Assembly (NCBI RefSeq): GCF_002161285.1
Contig: NZ_NFHH01000005.1
Location: 120,428-184,427 of the forward strand
DNA from: Blautia sp. An81
GTDB taxonomy: Bacteria > Bacillota > Clostridia > Lachnospirales > Lachnospiraceae
Direction: 5' to 3'
Length of the DNA: 64,000 bases
The first letter of the stretch is position 1. Every line of letters begins with the position of its first letter. Positions 52,329 through 61,783 of the stretch are shown here, in pieces. A model generated the notes under the pieces. The model made no database searches. It saw nothing but the letters and a program-made list of their open reading frames with translations, and was not told where the DNA came from. The position numbers and the translations under genes are program-made.

Positions 52329-53345
52329 TTAATTAAATCCATAAAATTTCTGTGCCAGCTTATAAATCGCCACACAAATATTTCTTCCGCCTCCTCCGGG
52401 AAGGTTCACACCTCTTCCCAGGATTCCCATACGCAGCTTTCTGTAAATACGGATATCCGCACTTTTCAGATACTTCCAAAGTTCATTTTTCTTCTCCAGG
52501 TTTTCCTCAGTTCCTGAACGAATAAGCATAATAGAAGAAACTGTTGTAATGATTTCCAAATATCTGAGCATATATCTGCGGATATTTTTTCCTATATTTT
52601 TCTTCCCTGCAATGGCATCGATCATCAGCTTATTTACCCGAATCTGCTGGTCAATCCGCCGTATCATCACATCTTCATGGACAGACTGATCTTCTCTGCC
52701 GATAAAATAGCGGTAGAAGTTCACGTCCATATAGTACATGGTCCGTACATTGGGCAGAGGCTGGTAGACAAAAAGATTGTCTACATAAAATGTATGTTTT
52801 GGCAGTACCAGGCCGCATTCTCTTAAAAGTCCGGTACGGTAGATTACAGAATGCATAAGTATATATTTTCCCAGAGGCATCCTTCCCATCTCTTTCCAGG
52901 TAAAGATTTTTCCCTCCGGCATATACTTGGTATACCGCATGATTTTCTTTCTTTTTGCTCCCTGCTTTTCATAGACAAAATTGCTGATCATCATATCCAG
53001 TACCTGGGGACCTCCGGCAATCTCCTGAAGCTTATCCAGGATTGCATGGTAGGCTTCAGCATTAACCCAGTCATCACTATCCACCACTTTGAAGTAAAGC
53101 CCGGTGGCATTTTTGATCCCCGTATTTACCGCTTCACCGTGTCCTCCGTTTTCCTGGTGAATCGCTCTGACAATATTGGGGTATTTAGCGGCATACTCAT
53201 CGGCGATCTTCCCTGTATCGTCCTGTGAGCCGTCATCCACAATGAGAATCTCCACCAGATCTCCGCCTTCTAAAAGGGAATCCACACAGTTTCTCATATA
53301 CGCCTGTGAATTATAGCAAGGTACTGTAACCGATAACAATTTCAT
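52329..53345 (-). CDS. Family 2 glycosyltransferase
   Basis: A GT-A fold inverting transferase. MKLLSVTVPCYNSQAYMRNCVDSLL begins the nucleotide-sugar domain. Next come IVDDGSQDDTGKIADEYAA, HQENGGHGEAVNTGIKNATGLYFKVVDSDDW with the DxD metal motif, and YVDNLFVYQPLPNVRTMYYMDVNFYRYF. No membrane helix is apparent. It starts exactly after the mutY stop codon, with GAGGAGG inside the end of mutY, so it is translationally coupled to that gene. The acceptor is unknown; surface polysaccharide or glycolipid is usual. Confidence 0.93.
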   Translation of the reverse strand: MKLLSVTVPCYNSQAYMRNCVDSLLEGGDLVEILIVDDGSQDDTGKIADEYAAKYPNIVRAIHQENGGHGEAVNTGIKNATGLYFKVVDSDDWVNAEAYHAILDKLQEIAGGPQVLDMMISNFVYEKQGAKRKKIMRYTKYMPEGKIFTWKEMGRMPLGKYILMHSVIYRTGLLRECGLVLPKHTFYVDNLFVYQPLPNVRTMYYMDVNFYRYFIGREDQSVHEDVMIRRIDQQIRVNKLMIDAIAGKKNIGKNIRRYMLRYLEIITTVSSIMLIRSGTEENLEKKNELWKYLKSADIRIYRKLRMGILGRGVNLPGGGGRNICVAIYKLAQKFYGFN

Positions 53346-54398
53346 CTAAAAGTCCTCCTCAATATACTTTCTGTAGGCTGAAAATGCGGAAGGAATAGGA
53401 TATCTTCCCCTGGATTCTTTTTTATCCGCAAAAATCAGTTCCCCAATCTTTTTCTCCTCTGTAGAGGCTACTTTGATAAAATAGCCCTTCATCCTCCACT
53501 CCACATGGGAAAAGATATGTTTTGCCTCTCCCGCACCGGAAATATGAAGGGGGATAAGTCCCAGGCTTTCCACATAAGCAAGAATTTCTTCTCTGGAATG
53601 GTAACCCTCCAGATTCGGCAGCTCATAGAGTCCTCCCAGAAGTCCTCCTGCCGGTCTTTTATGAATGGCATATTCTTGTCCGTTCTGAAGGATCAGCACG
53701 GTTTTTTCTTCTATCCGCCTGGCTTTTTTTGGTGCTTTCCGGGGGTATTCTACCACTTTTTCATGGGCTTTGGCAAGACAAAACTCATTCACCGGACATG
53801 ACTGGCATCGGGCCGGTCCGTTAGGGACACAGACTGTAGCCCCAAGCTCCATCAGGCTTTGATTAAATTCCCCTGGGCATTGGGCAGGCATGATCTTCTC
53901 CAGCATGTCCTCGATCTTTTTTCTGGTCCTCTGTTTTAAAATGTCCTCCGGCTCCTCTGTGATCCTGGCAATGACCCTGAGCACATTTCCATCTACTGCA
54001 GGCTTTGGAATCTTATATGCAATAGAAGCGATGGCGCCTGCCGTATAGCTGCCGATTCCCGGCAGTCCCAGGATCTTCTCATAGTCTTCCGGTATCTCTC
54101 CGCTATACTGCTCCACAATTTCAAGAGCAGCTTTCTGCATATTCTTTACCCGGTTGTAGTATCCCAGACCTTCCCACAGTTTTAGAAGTTTTTCCTGGGG
54201 GCACCGGGCCAGGTCCTCGATTCGGGGAAGGGCCTCCAGAAATCTGGCATAATATCCCTTCACTGCCTCTACCCTGGTCTGCTGGAGCATAATTTCTGAA
54301 ACCCACACATGATAGGGTGTAGGGTCTGCCCTCCAGGGCAGCTCTCTTTTATTTTCCTGGTACCAGGAAAGCAAAGGCTCTACGATTTCTTCTAACAT
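53346..54398 (-). CDS. mutY: A/G-specific adenine DNA glycosylase
   Basis: MutY removes adenine paired with 8-oxoguanine. The 350-residue protein has WVSEIMLQQTRVEAVKGYY with the catalytic glutamate, the helix-hairpin-helix LGLPGIGSYTAGAIASIAY and AVDGNVLRVIARI with the catalytic aspartate. The 4Fe-4S cluster loop is CVPNGPARCQSCPVNEFC. The C-terminal part is the Nudix-like 8-oxoG recognition domain (YELPNLEGYHS). GGAG precedes the ATG. It is upstream of, and abuts, the glycosyltransferase gene. Confidence 0.96.
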   Translation of the reverse strand: MLEEIVEPLLSWYQENKRELPWRADPTPYHVWVSEIMLQQTRVEAVKGYYARFLEALPRIEDLARCPQEKLLKLWEGLGYYNRVKNMQKAALEIVEQYSGEIPEDYEKILGLPGIGSYTAGAIASIAYKIPKPAVDGNVLRVIARITEEPEDILKQRTRKKIEDMLEKIMPAQCPGEFNQSLMELGATVCVPNGPARCQSCPVNEFCLAKAHEKVVEYPRKAPKKARRIEEKTVLILQNGQEYAIHKRPAGGLLGGLYELPNLEGYHSREEILAYVESLGLIPLHISGAGEAKHIFSHVEWRMKGYFIKVASTEEKKIGELIFADKKESRGRYPIPSAFSAYRKYIEEDF

Positions 54399-54415
54399 AC
54401 CAACTCCTGATTATT

Positions 54416-55099
54416 TTATACTAGTAAAACCCTAACAGGTTTTGACAAATTAATCAAGTCTTTTCTTACATGACAGTCATAAGCCAGGATGTTGACACCT
54501 TCCTGTTCTGCTTTTCGAAGAGCCTGACCAAATTCCGGATGAGTCTCGTCGTTGGGTTCAAAATATTTTACCTTCTCCATCTGAATGACAAACATAATAT
54601 ATGCCTCATAGCCATCCTTTATACACTGACACAGTTCATGGATATGCTTTACGCCCCTTTCTGTAGGCGCATCTGGAAAACGCACTACTCCCTCTTCCTC
54701 CAGAGTCACTCCCTTGACCTCCATAAAAATCTTCCGCTCTCCCGACTCAATATAGAAATCAAATCTGGATTTTCCGTATACAGTCTCCCTTTTCACCACA
54801 GCGCCTTCTCCGAAAAGTTCTCCTTTAAGGAGCCACTCTTCCACCGCCCTGTTAGGTGCCTGGGAATCCATATTGATCAGGCGCTCTCCTTTTTTCACAG
54901 CAATCAGATCATACTTGGTCTTTCTGGCAGTATTACTGCTTCTGCTCACAAAAACAGTGGTGCCGGGAATCAATAATTCCCGGCATCTTCCTGTATTTTT
55001 CACATGACAGATTTCTTCTTTTCCCTGAATTTCCACATGGGCAATAAAACGGTTTGGGCGTTTTATAAAAATTCCCGTCTCAACGTTTTCATATCTCAT
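54416..55099 (-). CDS. sfsA: DNA/RNA nuclease SfsA
   Basis: A 227-residue SfsA protein. Diagnostic segments are RFIAHVEIQGKEEICHVKNTGRC (OB-like N-terminus), SRFDFYIESGERKIFMEVKGVTLEEEG (PD-(D/E)XK nuclease core: D, E and K) and FPDAPTERGVKHIHEL. SfsA was first linked to sugar fermentation and later shown to have nuclease activity. Its start overlaps the HAD gene stop by 4 bases. No local clue gives a specific role. Confidence 0.95.
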   Translation of the reverse strand: MRYENVETGIFIKRPNRFIAHVEIQGKEEICHVKNTGRCRELLIPGTTVFVSRSSNTARKTKYDLIAVKKGERLINMDSQAPNRAVEEWLLKGELFGEGAVVKRETVYGKSRFDFYIESGERKIFMEVKGVTLEEEGVVRFPDAPTERGVKHIHELCQCIKDGYEAYIMFVIQMEKVKYFEPNDETHPEFGQALRKAEQEGVNILAYDCHVRKDLINLSKPVRVLLV

Positions 55100-55935
55100 A
55101 ACTCTCTTCCGTCCTTATCTTCTGTCAGTCCTTCATATATTTCCTTTACGCTTTGGAAAATATAATCCGGCTTTACTTCTCCCTGGCGGATGTCTTCCAT
55201 AGAAGCCTCTCCGGAAAGAACACAGATGGTATCTACTCCCGCCCTGGCTCCCGTCTTAATATCCGTATACAGCCGATCTCCAACAATAACAGCTTCTACT
55301 GGCCTTTTCTTAAATTTCTTCAATACACAGTCTACCATAATGGGCTCTGGTTTTCCAATAAAGAACGGCTCCTTGCCTGTAGCGTTTTTCAGCATAATGC
55401 TCATGGAGCCGCAGTCCGGAATATATCCGAAACTCACGGGACATACCAGATCCGGGTTAGTGGCAAGATAAACCACATCTTTTCCAAGCATAATACAGGT
55501 ATTGCGGATTTTTTCCGAGGTATTCTCCGTATCAAAGCCTATAAGAACAATAGAGGCTCTGTCATCCACCTCTGTGACCACATCAATCCCTTCCCGGCGG
55601 AGTTCTTCCACCAGGGAACGGGTTCCCATACAATATACTCTCTGTCCCGGATAATTTTCCTTTATATACATGGCAGTAGCCTGGCTGGAGGTATAGAAAT
55701 TTTCATAGTCAGCCTGGATTCCCATAGCCCTTACCTTTTCCACGTAATCTGCCGCTGACTTGGAAGAATTATTGGTAATAAAAATATATTCTCCTCCTCT
55801 TCGGCGGATTTCATCCAGAAAATCAAGGGTTCCTTCAAAGATTTCGTTTTCATTGTATATTGTTCCGTCCATATCCAGAAGGTAAAGGGTCTTTTCTTTC
55901 AGTCCGTCACTGTTCTTCCCTGTTATATCCTGCAT
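55096..55935 (-). CDS. HAD-IIA hydrolase (NagD/PNPase-like phosphatase)
   Basis: A 279-residue HAD-superfamily phosphatase. The nucleophile motif is YLLDMDGTIYNENEIFEG; motif II is FITNNSSKSAADYVEK; the C2 cap follows; GKPEPIMVDC and VIVGDRLYTDIKTGARAGVDTICVLSGE carry motifs III and IV. Family members hydrolyse small phosphates such as glycerol-3-phosphate, 4-nitrophenyl phosphate or UMP. It lies 80 bp downstream of the glycerol-3-phosphate oxidation genes, so glycerol-3-phosphate or a related compound is possible. GGAGA precedes the ATG. Confidence 0.92.
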   Translation of the reverse strand: MQDITGKNSDGLKEKTLYLLDMDGTIYNENEIFEGTLDFLDEIRRRGGEYIFITNNSSKSAADYVEKVRAMGIQADYENFYTSSQATAMYIKENYPGQRVYCMGTRSLVEELRREGIDVVTEVDDRASIVLIGFDTENTSEKIRNTCIMLGKDVVYLATNPDLVCPVSFGYIPDCGSMSIMLKNATGKEPFFIGKPEPIMVDCVLKKFKKRPVEAVIVGDRLYTDIKTGARAGVDTICVLSGEASMEDIRQGEVKPDYIFQSVKEIYEGLTEDKDGREL

Positions 55936-56014
55936 AGTCTCTCCTTTTCATATTCCCAGTCCTGCCATTGTCCGAAATCTGCCGGTACTTTCTGAGTATG
56001 TTTCGTCTGATTTC

Positions 56015-56383
56015 TCAGGCGGCTGAAACATTTTTTGTAGCGATAATGGAAACACCTGTGCCGCATATATTCTCCAGCACCACATCTCCTATGGCAACCG
56101 GTGCCTGGACCTTCACATCCTTCAAAACTCTGGCACAGTCCATAATCTTTTCTTTCGGTATGTCAGAAGCTGTTTTTACAGAAACCACCGGCATAAGACC
56201 TCCTGAGACTCTCACTGTGGAAGTCACAATCCTTGTAGGATTCGTTACCTCTTTCTTTCCGTAAGCCTCCCCTTTTGGGCAGGTATTTCCCTCTACTTTT
56301 ACAACCTCTCCGTCCTTCATCGTTACTGTCAGTCCACAGCCTAAGGGACAGTTAATACAGATCAGTTCTCTCGTCTCTGTCAT
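56015..56383 (-). CDS. DUF1667 protein of the glycerol-3-phosphate oxidation operon
   Basis: A 122-residue cysteine-motif protein: CINCPLGCGLTV near the N-terminus and NTCPKGEAYGKKEVTNPTRIVTSTV after it, spacing like the iron-sulfur or molybdopterin-oxidoreductase N-terminal motif. It nearly always follows the two flavoproteins found here and may be a small electron-transfer or assembly subunit, though its role is not settled. The start is ATG, one base overlapping the flavoprotein stop (TGATG), with GGAGG 7 nt upstream; a GTG one codon earlier is less likely. Confidence 0.9.
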   Translation of the reverse strand: MTETRELICINCPLGCGLTVTMKDGEVVKVEGNTCPKGEAYGKKEVTNPTRIVTSTVRVSGGLMPVVSVKTASDIPKEKIMDCARVLKDVKVQAPVAIGDVVLENICGTGVSIIATKNVSAA

Positions 56384-57672
56384 CACGCTTCCTCCACTTT
56401 CACCACAATTTTATCCAATCCTTCTGCTGCTGTCAAATCCGATTTTTTCAGCACCAGCTGTTCCATCTCCCCAGGAGCCATTTTTTTCTTTTTCTTATGC
56501 AGTATCCTTTCCTCTCCCCGGTATACGCTGACATAAACATCTTTAAAAACACTTCCTACCCGAAAGCGGAGAGTGACTGTCTCCTCCATATGTTCCGGCC
56601 TGATAAGCTGTGGAACACTGTAACGGATACCTCCTTCTGTCTGAATCCTGATTACCGGCTCTTCCTTTTCTCTTTCCTGGTCCTTACCCCAGTTACAGAT
56701 ATACTCTGCTGCATGGATACCAGCTCTTCCTGCCTCTTCAGATACATAATCCACCAGGTCATGTACATGGAGTACATTTCCGCAGGCAAACACTCCTTCC
56801 ACACTGGTCTCCAGACTTTCATTTACTACCGGCCCTGAAGTAATAGGAGAAAGCTGAGCCCCCAGCTTAGAGGACAGCTCATTTTCCGGAATGAGTCCGC
56901 AGGACAGCAAGAGGGTATCGCAGGAATAGAATTCTTCTGTTCCCGGAATGGGCTTCCTGTTTTCATCAACTTGAGCGATGGTAATTCCTGTTACTCTTTC
57001 CTTTCCCTGGATATCTACCACAGTATGGCTGAGCTTCAAAGGGATCTGAAAATCCTCCAGACACTGGACAATATTTCTCTGAAGACCGCCAGAATAAGGC
57101 ATGAGCTCCGCCACTACCTTTACCTTAGCCCCTTCCAGAGTCATTCTTCTGGCCATGATCAGACCAATATCTCCGGATCCCAGGATCACAACTTCCCTGC
57201 CGGGCATATATCCTTCCATATTTACCAGCCTCTGGGCGGTTCCTGCAGTATAGATTCCTGCCGGACGGTATCCGGGAATATTCAGGGCTCCTCTTGGCCG
57301 TTCTCTGCATCCCATAGCCAGGATCACTGCTTTAGCCCGGAGAAATACAAGACCTTCCTCTCTATTCATAATGGTAACCACTTTTTCCCGTCCTTCCAGA
57401 GAAATATCCAGCACCATAGTATTCAACCTGTATGGAATAGAAAGCTCCATAGCCTGGTCGATATATCTCTGAGCATATTCCGGTCCTGTCAGCTCTTCTT
57501 TAAAGGTATGAAGGCCGAATCCATTGTGGATACACTGATTCAGAATGCCGCCCAGTTCATGGTCTCTCTCCAGTATCATAATGTCCTTTACACCGGCTTT
57601 TTTCGCCTGGATGCCTGCGGCCAGTCCTGCCGGGCCGCCGCCTACTATGATCAAATCGTATGTATTCTTCAT
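56383..57672 (-). CDS. FAD/NAD(P)-dependent oxidoreductase (second flavoprotein of glp operon)
   Basis: A 429-residue pyridine nucleotide-disulfide-type flavoprotein. The FAD motif is DLIIVGGGPAGLAAGIQA, then MGCRERPRGALNIPGYRPAGIYTAGTAQ, the NAD motif VVILGSGDIGLIMARRM, and the C-terminal GVFACGNVLHVHDLVDYVSEEAGRAG. There is no redox-active CxxxxC. It sits between the GlpA-like dehydrogenase and the DUF1667 gene, as in many anaerobes; the trio is thought to link glycerol-3-phosphate oxidation to a pyridine nucleotide or quinone-free acceptor. The precise acceptor is unknown. Confidence 0.92.
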   Translation of the reverse strand: MKNTYDLIIVGGGPAGLAAGIQAKKAGVKDIMILERDHELGGILNQCIHNGFGLHTFKEELTGPEYAQRYIDQAMELSIPYRLNTMVLDISLEGREKVVTIMNREEGLVFLRAKAVILAMGCRERPRGALNIPGYRPAGIYTAGTAQRLVNMEGYMPGREVVILGSGDIGLIMARRMTLEGAKVKVVAELMPYSGGLQRNIVQCLEDFQIPLKLSHTVVDIQGKERVTGITIAQVDENRKPIPGTEEFYSCDTLLLSCGLIPENELSSKLGAQLSPITSGPVVNESLETSVEGVFACGNVLHVHDLVDYVSEEAGRAGIHAAEYICNWGKDQEREKEEPVIRIQTEGGIRYSVPQLIRPEHMEETVTLRFRVGSVFKDVYVSVYRGEERILHKKKKKMAPGEMEQLVLKKSDLTAAEGLDKIVVKVEEA

Positions 57673-57698
57673 ATCTATGTCCCTTTCCCCTATCTTTT

Positions 57699-59123
57699 CT
57701 ACCTTTCACCTGTAAGCAGATTTGAATTTCCTCCTGCCTTTGTCAGGGCCAGAGGAGATACCTTCAGCTCTCTGGCTAAAATCTCCATAGTCCTGGGTGA
57801 ACAGAATCCTGCCTGACACCTTCCCATTCCTGCTCTGGTCCGCCGCTTCACGCCATCCAGAGACCTGGCTCCCAGAGGTCTGCGGATAGCATTCAGAATT
57901 TCTCCTTCTGTAACCGTTTCACACCGGCAGATTACATTTCCATAAGCTGGATCTTTAGCGATAAGCTCTCGTATTTCCTCAGGAGTAGACTCTGCAACAC
58001 AGGGAATATCCTCTCTTCTGGAAATAAAGTTTTCCTTTTTTTCTGCCTGGAGTTTCTCTGCGATCATTTCTGCCAGGTATTCTCCTATAGCCGGAGCGCT
58101 GGAAAGCCCTGGAGATTCAATTCCTGCCGCATTAAAGAATCCGGGAGCATCCTGGGCTTCTCCAAGAACAAAATCTTCACCTTTCTCTGTAGCCCTGAGC
58201 CCGGCAAAAGAAGTGATCACCATTCTGAGCGGCACTTCCCCTGCACTAAGCCTGGCCTGGGCCGCCACCTTATCCAGTCCCTGGGCCGTAGTGTTTACTC
58301 CTTCTTTATCTTCAATATCCTCTGCTGTAGGGCCTACCAGAAGGTTTCCATGTACAGTAGGTGTGATCAGCACGCCCTTTCCCATCTTTGTAGGAAGCTG
58401 AAAGACTGTATGAGACACAAAGTTACCTGCCTTTTTATCCAGAAGACAATACTCTCCTTTTCTGGGAGTAATGGAAAGCTTTCTGGCACTGACCCTGTTG
58501 TTCCATACATCTGCGTAAACTCCTGCTGCATTGACTACACATTTTGTGTCAAATACTCCCTTTTCCGTAGTGATCCTGTAGCCGCCCTCCATAGATTCTA
58601 TGTCTTTCACCTGAGTATCAAAAGAAAATTCCACTCCGTTTACATTGGCGTTTTCTGCCATAGCAATAGTCAGCTTAAAGGGACATACAATTCCGCCTGT
58701 AGGAGCATAAAGCATGGCTTTTACCTCCCGGGAAAGATTGGGTTCTATTTCCCAGATTCTCTCTCCTGTAACGATTTCCAGACCTTCTACTCCATTTTTC
58801 TCTCCTCTTGCTTTCAGTTCTTCCAGCTTTGGCATATCCCCTTCCTGGAAACAAAGTACCAGGGATCCATTCTGCTTGTATGGGAAATCCAATTCTTCAG
58901 ACAAGGCCTTCATCATTTTGTTTCCCCTTACATTCATAATCGCCTTCATAGACCCTGGCTCTGCATCAAAGCCGGCATGAACAATGGCGCTGTTGGCCTT
59001 GGATGTGCCACAGCATACGTCCTCCTCCCTTTCCAGCACCAGAACCTTTAACTGGTATCTGGATAATTCTCTTGCCACGGCGCTTCCAGTTACTCCCGCG
59101 CCGATGATCACTACATCATACAT
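57699..59123 (-). CDS. Glycerol-3-phosphate dehydrogenase, GlpA/LhgO-like FAD protein
   Basis: A DAO-family flavoprotein, 474 residues, expected to oxidise glycerol-3-phosphate to dihydroxyacetone phosphate. The FAD motif is YDVVIIGAGVTGSAVARELS, then CCGTSKANSAIVHAGFDAEPGS and FAGLRATEKGEDFVLG. The C-terminus has a BFD-like [2Fe-2S] segment (CRCETVTEGEILNAI...RTRAGMGRCQAGFC). The start is MYDVVIIG, where AAAGGAG lies at good spacing; an ATG six codons upstream has no site. A GlpP gene and terminator precede it. Other members of this fold oxidise 2-hydroxyglutarate, but the glpP context favours glycerol-3-phosphate. Confidence 0.92.
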   Translation of the reverse strand: MYDVVIIGAGVTGSAVARELSRYQLKVLVLEREEDVCCGTSKANSAIVHAGFDAEPGSMKAIMNVRGNKMMKALSEELDFPYKQNGSLVLCFQEGDMPKLEELKARGEKNGVEGLEIVTGERIWEIEPNLSREVKAMLYAPTGGIVCPFKLTIAMAENANVNGVEFSFDTQVKDIESMEGGYRITTEKGVFDTKCVVNAAGVYADVWNNRVSARKLSITPRKGEYCLLDKKAGNFVSHTVFQLPTKMGKGVLITPTVHGNLLVGPTAEDIEDKEGVNTTAQGLDKVAAQARLSAGEVPLRMVITSFAGLRATEKGEDFVLGEAQDAPGFFNAAGIESPGLSSAPAIGEYLAEMIAEKLQAEKKENFISRREDIPCVAESTPEEIRELIAKDPAYGNVICRCETVTEGEILNAIRRPLGARSLDGVKRRTRAGMGRCQAGFCSPRTMEILARELKVSPLALTKAGGNSNLLTGER

Positions 59124-59148
59124 ATCTGCTTCTCCTTTCATCTAAATG

Positions 59149-59199
59149 AAAAAAGACAGCACAAATACCGGTGAGTTCTTCACCTGTATCCGCACTGTC
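59149..59199 (-). terminator. Leader terminator between glpP and the dehydrogenase, probable GlpP target
   Basis: On the minus strand GACAGTGC...GGTGA pairs with TCACC...GTGCTGTC and runs into TTTTTT, 26 bp before the dehydrogenase start codon. Its position between the antiterminator gene and the first structural gene is the classical arrangement for GlpP-controlled antitermination. Confidence 0.75.
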
Positions 59200-59227
59200 T
59201 CAGTTCTCCTGCGTAAAATATTCTTTT

Positions 59228-59794
59228 TTACATAAACCATACTTTCTGATTTGTGGTAGATATGGAAATTGCTCCGGCGCCCAGAGCTCCCATAATATCC
59301 TCTCTGTCTGTGATCAGGCCTCCGGCAATGACCGGCACTATGCTGTCCCGGCAAATATGCCGGATTACTTTAGGCATCAGTCCCGGAAGTATCTCGATCA
59401 TATCTGGACGGACAGATTCTGTCTGCTTTCTGATACTCTCATAAGCAATGGAATCAATCACAAAAAATCTCATGATCGCAAACATGCCTTCTTCTTTTGC
59501 CTTCTTTATAATTCCGGGTTTCGTGGAAATGAGCCCGTCAGCATGAGTAACTGATTTCAGATAAGTTACGGCAATCTCTTTGCTGCTTAATCCTGTGAGC
59601 AAATCCAGATGAACGATTACTATCTTTCCTGCTTTTTTCAGTCTTGATACAATTCCACTGATACTGCATATATCCCCATATAAAACAAATACAATGGGAA
59701 TCTCCGATTCCAGACACTTTTTCAGTCCTTCTTCATCTTTGACAGCCGCGATCACCGGACAGTCCTCAAAGACCTCTAACATTTTATGGTTCAT
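59228..59794 (-). CDS. glpP: Glycerol-3-phosphate responsive antiterminator
   Basis: GlpP binds leader RNA and, with glycerol-3-phosphate, prevents termination ahead of glp genes. The 188-residue TIM-barrel-like protein has CPVIAAVKDEEGLKKCL, IPIVFVLYGDICSISGIVSRLKKAGK, VHLDLLTGLSSKE and ADGLISTKPGIIKKAKEEGM, then VPVIAGGLITDREDIMGALGAGAISISTT. Length and order match the Bacillus protein. AAAGGAA precedes the ATG. The terminator 59149-59199 immediately downstream is its likely target. No glpK or glpF is in the window. Confidence 0.94.
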   Translation of the reverse strand: MNHKMLEVFEDCPVIAAVKDEEGLKKCLESEIPIVFVLYGDICSISGIVSRLKKAGKIVIVHLDLLTGLSSKEIAVTYLKSVTHADGLISTKPGIIKKAKEEGMFAIMRFFVIDSIAYESIRKQTESVRPDMIEILPGLMPKVIRHICRDSIVPVIAGGLITDREDIMGALGAGAISISTTNQKVWFM

Positions 59795-59903
59795 TTCTGT
59801 CTTTCCTTTGCTGTGTAGATAAATTAACCTCCAGTCTGCTGCCTCATCACTTTTTCACCAAAACATTATAAAATTATGTACTGCAGCATACTGGGATTTA
59901 CGG

Positions 59904-59949
59904 AAAAAGACAAGACCATAAAGCTGTCTTCACAGCCTCTGTTCTTGTC
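59904..59949 (-). terminator. Terminator of the L,D-transpeptidase gene
   Basis: On the minus strand GACAAGA...AGGCTGT pairs with ACAGCTTT...TCTTGTC and is followed by TTTTT, 50 bp past the transpeptidase stop. Confidence 0.85.
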
Positions 59950-59998
59950 TCCGTCTCTTGTTTCATTATACTACAGTAAATTTCCCGTTGCAAGTAAA

Positions 59999-61642
59999 TT
60001 ATCTGTAAAAGCAGACAATGGGACATCCTGCCTCCAGACTCTCATAGAATCCTCCTGCAAAAGAAACGGGAAGATTAATACAGCCATGGGAGCCGCCGTA
60101 TAAATAAATATTTCCCCCAAAGCTCCATCTCCAGTCTGCGTCATGGAAACCGATTCCTCCGTTGAAGGGCATCCAATAGTCCACAGGAGATTCATAATCA
60201 TAGCTTCCATCAGGATTTGGGGCCGGGCGAAGCACCTGGTCCCTCTGCTTATACTTAAGATAATAGGTTCCTCCTGGGGTTCTCCGCTCATAATTGTAAT
60301 AGGTTCCTGATACAAAATCTGAATCCATCAGCAGATTCCCATCTTTATAATACCAGAGATGCTGCTCCGTCAGATCCACCTCAACATATGTATTTCCTAC
60401 ATCATTCTCGCCATAAACAACGCCTTTCTGCGCATAGACCGGTTCCCTTTGGGTATTGACATGATTCTGAATGTCGTACAGAAGCTGGAAGCTCTCTCCT
60501 TCCTGGTCAATGCTGAAGCCGTAATTTCCCCCTTCAACAGTTACGTTTTCCCCGGTAGCCGTACTTTTTATCACTCTGTTCTTTCCTACTGTATTGTATT
60601 TCGCCGCCAGTTCTGCCGTATATTCCTGAATATTTGCCATCAGTCCATCTGGATTTTCCACATAATTTCCGGCCTCATCATAAGTAAACCAGTCTTTTAC
60701 ACGCATTCCGTCTAAAACTTCCTGCTTATCTCCGAAAAGATAGGTCACCGTCACTGCCGCACAGCTGTTCCAGACCTCCTGCTGTTTCTTCAGATTTTCG
60801 TTATCCTGTTTCACAGCCGGCACAGCATAGACGCCTTCCTCTTCCGCAGAAATGCTATCTTCTCCTTTTTCTATAGCAGTTTTCACCTTTTCCAAAAACA
60901 GATTTTCATCTATCACTGTACCTGGGGTCTCTTTCTTTATAACAAATTGATTATCTTCAAAAGCAATATAAGCATCTTTTGCCGGTACCATATGCTCCTT
61001 TTTCATGCTGTCAAAAGACAACAGCTTTTCTCGCAGCTTGTTTTCATCAAAAGCAGCTCCATAAGCTACCGGATGGTCTTCTCCTATAAAAAGTCCCTTC
61101 ACCCAGAAAATGGCATTCTGTTTTTCAAGGACCGTCCGGGGCACGTTTTCTGACTGGTATGTGTAGCCGATATCCTTTCCCCGGATCAGCTCCTGGTTAT
61201 CCTTAAAAATAACCTCAATAGAATAATTTTCCACCTGCTCTTTAATGGCCTTCTCCGCCTCTTCCACAGTCATATTTCCACAGTCCAGTGTTCCAATCTT
61301 TGTTCCATCCAAAAGTCTGCCGCTGTAGTACCAGACACCGCAGAGATAGATCACTGCCAGAGTGCCTGCCGCAACGGCTGCACCTGCATACAGCTTTTTC
61401 TTATCCCATTTTTTCTTTTTAAACAACTCTGTATATTTTCTCTTTAGCTGTCTTAAAATCTCTTTTCCTTCCCAGCCTCCTTTTCTTCTGCTCTCCTCTA
61501 TTCTTTTCTCCTCTGGCTCCGCTTCTGTTTCTGTCTCTCCGTTCTTTTCTGTCTGCTTATTATAGGCATCTTCCCACTGCGGCTGGTCCTTTAAGGTTTC
61601 TTCTACAATCTGCTCCATAGCCCTCTGTATTTTCTCATCCAT
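59999..61642 (-). CDS. L,D-transpeptidase (YkuD) with peptidoglycan-binding region
   Basis: A membrane-anchored enzyme that cross-links peptidoglycan through 3-3 bonds. The 547-residue protein has an acidic/basic cytoplasmic region (1-75), one membrane helix near 85-107 (YAGAAVAAGTLAVIYLCGVWYYSG), a long extracytoplasmic part of PG_binding_4 type (about 110-400), and the YkuD domain. The latter ends with IGFHDADWRWSFGG and SHGCINLP, where Cys521 is the nucleophile. The start (MDEKIQRAM) follows GGAG at 9 nt; the open frame extends 44 codons further without a site. It has its own terminator. Confidence 0.94.
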   Translation of the reverse strand: MDEKIQRAMEQIVEETLKDQPQWEDAYNKQTEKNGETETEAEPEEKRIEESRRKGGWEGKEILRQLKRKYTELFKKKKWDKKKLYAGAAVAAGTLAVIYLCGVWYYSGRLLDGTKIGTLDCGNMTVEEAEKAIKEQVENYSIEVIFKDNQELIRGKDIGYTYQSENVPRTVLEKQNAIFWVKGLFIGEDHPVAYGAAFDENKLREKLLSFDSMKKEHMVPAKDAYIAFEDNQFVIKKETPGTVIDENLFLEKVKTAIEKGEDSISAEEEGVYAVPAVKQDNENLKKQQEVWNSCAAVTVTYLFGDKQEVLDGMRVKDWFTYDEAGNYVENPDGLMANIQEYTAELAAKYNTVGKNRVIKSTATGENVTVEGGNYGFSIDQEGESFQLLYDIQNHVNTQREPVYAQKGVVYGENDVGNTYVEVDLTEQHLWYYKDGNLLMDSDFVSGTYYNYERRTPGGTYYLKYKQRDQVLRPAPNPDGSYDYESPVDYWMPFNGGIGFHDADWRWSFGGNIYLYGGSHGCINLPVSFAGGFYESLEAGCPIVCFYR

Positions 61643-61783
61643 TAACGAAAACTCCTGACTATTCTTTTTATATCTATTCCGTCTTCTGTTAAAGTCTTTT
61701 ATGTAAAAAAATGAAATTGTAAAGGTATTATAACATGTAAAATCTGCTTTTTCCTGGGATTTCATGAACTTCATAATATTTAA

